64,000 nt of DNA, from assembly GCF_910593725.1 (NCBI RefSeq), contig NZ_OU343031.1:682001-746000 (forward strand). The letters run 5' to 3'. A program made the translations under genes and the position numbers. This document shows positions 62,226-64,000 of this stretch, one piece after another (within the stretch, counting starts at the first letter, position 1; each line of letters opens with the position of its first letter). This DNA comes from Candidatus Vallotiella hemipterorum (GTDB lineage: Bacteria; Pseudomonadota; Gammaproteobacteria; Burkholderiales; Burkholderiaceae). The notes beneath the pieces are model-generated. The model worked only from the letters and a program-made list of their open reading frames with translations, was not told where the DNA came from and did no database searches.

Positions 62226-63944
62226 ATGAGTCTTGTTGAAATTAAAGTTCCCGACATTAGCGACCTCAAAGGGGTTAGCATAATTGAGGTGTCTGTCCAG
62301 CCTGGCGATACCCTTGCCAAAGGACAGTCTCTATTAACAATAGAAAGCGATAAGGCATCGGTAGAGCTACCAAGCGACTACGATGGCACCGTGAAAGAAG
62401 TTAGGGTCAAGGCTGGTGATAATATATCTCCAGGCACCGTGATTGCGATCATGGAAGTTAAAGACCAGGGAAAACGCTTCTACGACGAAGATCGTATAGT
62501 ACGATCGTTATCTATGACTAATTTGGATACCACTAATATCAAATGTGATGTATTGGTTCTCGGTGCTGGACCAGGTGGTTACTCGGCCGCGTTTCGCTCT
62601 GCCGATCTTGGCCTAAGAACCGTGCTTGTCGAGCGCTTTTCTGCACTTGGCGGAGTTTGTCTAAACGTTGGATGCATTCCGTCAAAAGCGTTACTACACA
62701 TTGCCGCCGTTGTTGAATCGGCGTCGGCACTAGCAACACATGGGATTGTACTTGGCAGGCCGCAGATCGATTTGCTTAAGCTATGTGAGTTTAAGGTTAA
62801 CGTGGTGCGTAAACTTACGACTGGTCTTGCCCGTATGGTCAAAACTCGAAACGTGCAGGTAATAACAGGAATTGGTACGTTCGTCGAACCTTATAAACTT
62901 CAGGTGCGTACTGAAAGTGGTAAGCAGATTGTACACTTCAAAAAAGCAATCATCGCGGCTGGCTCCCGATCTATAAAATTACCATTCTTACCAGAAGATA
63001 CTCGAATTATCGATTCTACTGGAGCACTAGAATTACCACAAATCGCTAAGCGGATGCTAGTCATCGGTGGTGGAATAATAGGGCTCGAGATGGCTACGGT
63101 ATATTCAACACTCGGCACAAGTATTGACATCGTTGAGATGTGCAATAGCTTAATACAGGGCGCAGACCAGGATCTTGTTAAAGTATGGGAAAAGTTTAAC
63201 GAAAAACGCTTTGCAAACGTAATGCTAAAGACGAGAGTCACAACTGCTGAAGCTAAACCGGATGGGATCTATGTTAGTTTCGAGGGTAAGAATGCCCCAC
63301 GGGATCCGCAGTGCTATGACTTAGTGCTTGTAGCAGTCGGGCGCAGCCCGAATGGCAATCGCATCGGCGCCGAGCGTGCTGGAGTTTTAATAACAGAGTG
63401 TGGTTTCATCAATGTCGACAAGCAAATGCGCACTAACATGCCAGATATCTATGCGATAGGTGATATTGTTGGGCAGCCGATGCTCGCGCACAAGGCGGTG
63501 CATGAGGGACATGTCGCAGCACAGGCTGCTTCTGGTGAAATATCTTACTTTGATGCCATTCAAATTCCCTCTGTAGCATATATCGACCCTGAGATTGCAT
63601 GGACCGGCAAGACAGAGTTGCAACTAAAGGCCGAAGGCGTCCAGTACGGTAAGGCTATGTTTCCATGGACTGCGTCCGGTCGAGCGATTGCGAATGGCCG
63701 AGATGAGGGCTTTACAAAGCTGCTGTTTGATGAGAAAACCCATCGCGTAATTGGCGGTAGTATCGTTGGTATAAATGCGGGTGATCTAATCAGCGAAATT
63801 TGCCTAGCTATAGAAATGGGTGCAGATGCGACGGACGTCGGCAGAACAATTCATCCACACCCAACGCTTGGAGAATTAGTGGGGATGGCCGCGGAACTGT
63901 ACGAAGGAAACTGTACTGATCTACCGCCGCAATACAAGAAGTAG
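62226..63944 (+). CDS. lpdA: Dihydrolipoyl dehydrogenase (E3) with N-terminal lipoyl domain
   Basis: Encodes 572 aa. The first 80 residues form a lipoyl domain (K43 in IESDKASVELP). After a short linker comes the E3 part with GAGPGGYSAAFRSADLG, the redox-active pair in GGVCLNVGCIPSKALL, the NAD motif VIGGGIIGLEMATVYSTLG and the active-site IHPHPTLGE. It reoxidises dihydrolipoamide. The lipoyl-E3 fusion is normal for this lineage (PdhL type). A GGAGAGGGG ribosome-binding site precedes the ATG. Confidence 0.96.
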   Translation: MSLVEIKVPDISDLKGVSIIEVSVQPGDTLAKGQSLLTIESDKASVELPSDYDGTVKEVRVKAGDNISPGTVIAIMEVKDQGKRFYDEDRIVRSLSMTNLDTTNIKCDVLVLGAGPGGYSAAFRSADLGLRTVLVERFSALGGVCLNVGCIPSKALLHIAAVVESASALATHGIVLGRPQIDLLKLCEFKVNVVRKLTTGLARMVKTRNVQVITGIGTFVEPYKLQVRTESGKQIVHFKKAIIAAGSRSIKLPFLPEDTRIIDSTGALELPQIAKRMLVIGGGIIGLEMATVYSTLGTSIDIVEMCNSLIQGADQDLVKVWEKFNEKRFANVMLKTRVTTAEAKPDGIYVSFEGKNAPRDPQCYDLVLVAVGRSPNGNRIGAERAGVLITECGFINVDKQMRTNMPDIYAIGDIVGQPMLAHKAVHEGHVAAQAASGEISYFDAIQIPSVAYIDPEIAWTGKTELQLKAEGVQYGKAMFPWTASGRAIANGRDEGFTKLLFDEKTHRVIGGSIVGINAGDLISEICLAIEMGADATDVGRTIHPHPTLGELVGMAAELYEGNCTDLPPQYKK

Positions 63945-64000
63945 TGAAAATTTTACGGTTGCACAGCGCATGTGATCAAAATTATTTACTCGCTCGCCGG

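Noticed and set aside
1-64000. CRISPR arrays, insertion sequences, toxin-antitoxin pairs, secretion or biosynthetic clusters
   Set aside because: I looked for regular direct repeats, transposase-like frames and unusual gene cassettes on both strands and found none.

Overview
The window is a stretch of a degraded beta-proteobacterial genome of Burkholderiaceae type. Nearly every gene reads as a full-length Burkholderia-like protein in Burkholderia gene order. However, the spacers are long and gene-free, regulators and neighbouring genes are missing or broken, and non-coding DNA is AT-rich. This fits an obligate host-associated symbiont in mid-reduction. Burkholderiaceae symbionts of the Vallotia/Mycoavidus/Glomeribacter kind are the closest idea I have, but the sequence alone cannot name the organism.

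Layout. 1-13.5 kb: complex I operon, the tail of nuoC and then nuoD to nuoN, all intact and on the + strand. 13.7-15.6 kb: a Nudix hydrolase and a convergent DUF2863-type gene. 16.2-26.9 kb: TCA block, with acnA and mdh on the minus strand, a broken GntR-family regulator, then sdhC-sdhD-sdhA-sdhB-sdhE-gltA on the plus strand. 27.3-42.1 kb: biosynthesis block leuC, leuD, leuB, asd, truA, trpF, trpB, trpA, accD, folC, a SPOR-domain gene, cvpA and purF. 42.5-46.0 kb: tRNA-Lys, a remnant of the Tol-Pal gene ybgF/cpoB, glyA and nrdR. 46.4-47.7 kb: three small membrane or stress-type genes (DUF3318-like, holin-like, ElaB/YqjD-like). 47.7-53.2 kb: a very AT-rich desert with only tRNA-Pro and tRNA-Arg. 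53.2-56.2 kb: prlC and folD on the minus strand. 56.2-58.1 kb: empty spacer. 58.1-63.9 kb: pyruvate dehydrogenase aceE-aceF-lpdA.

Together the genes give pyruvate oxidation, most of a TCA cycle feeding quinone through SDH and complex I, and steps for leucine, tryptophan, the aspartate family, fatty acids, folate/C1 units and purines. The retained leu, trp and asd genes beside lost regulators fit a nutritional symbiont.

I found no phage, insertion sequence, CRISPR array, toxin system or biosynthetic cluster, and no convincing new multi-gene system. The most unusual signals are non-coding: a terminator-like hairpin with a T7 tract inside the end of leuC, a perfect 24-bp inverted repeat between acnA and the DUF2863 gene, a set of perfect hairpins with 8-nt loops just after leuB, asd, trpB and acnA, a stacked-hairpin leader before asd, and a cluster of dyads in the AT-rich desert. 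All percentages and repeat calls were made by eye from the sequence.
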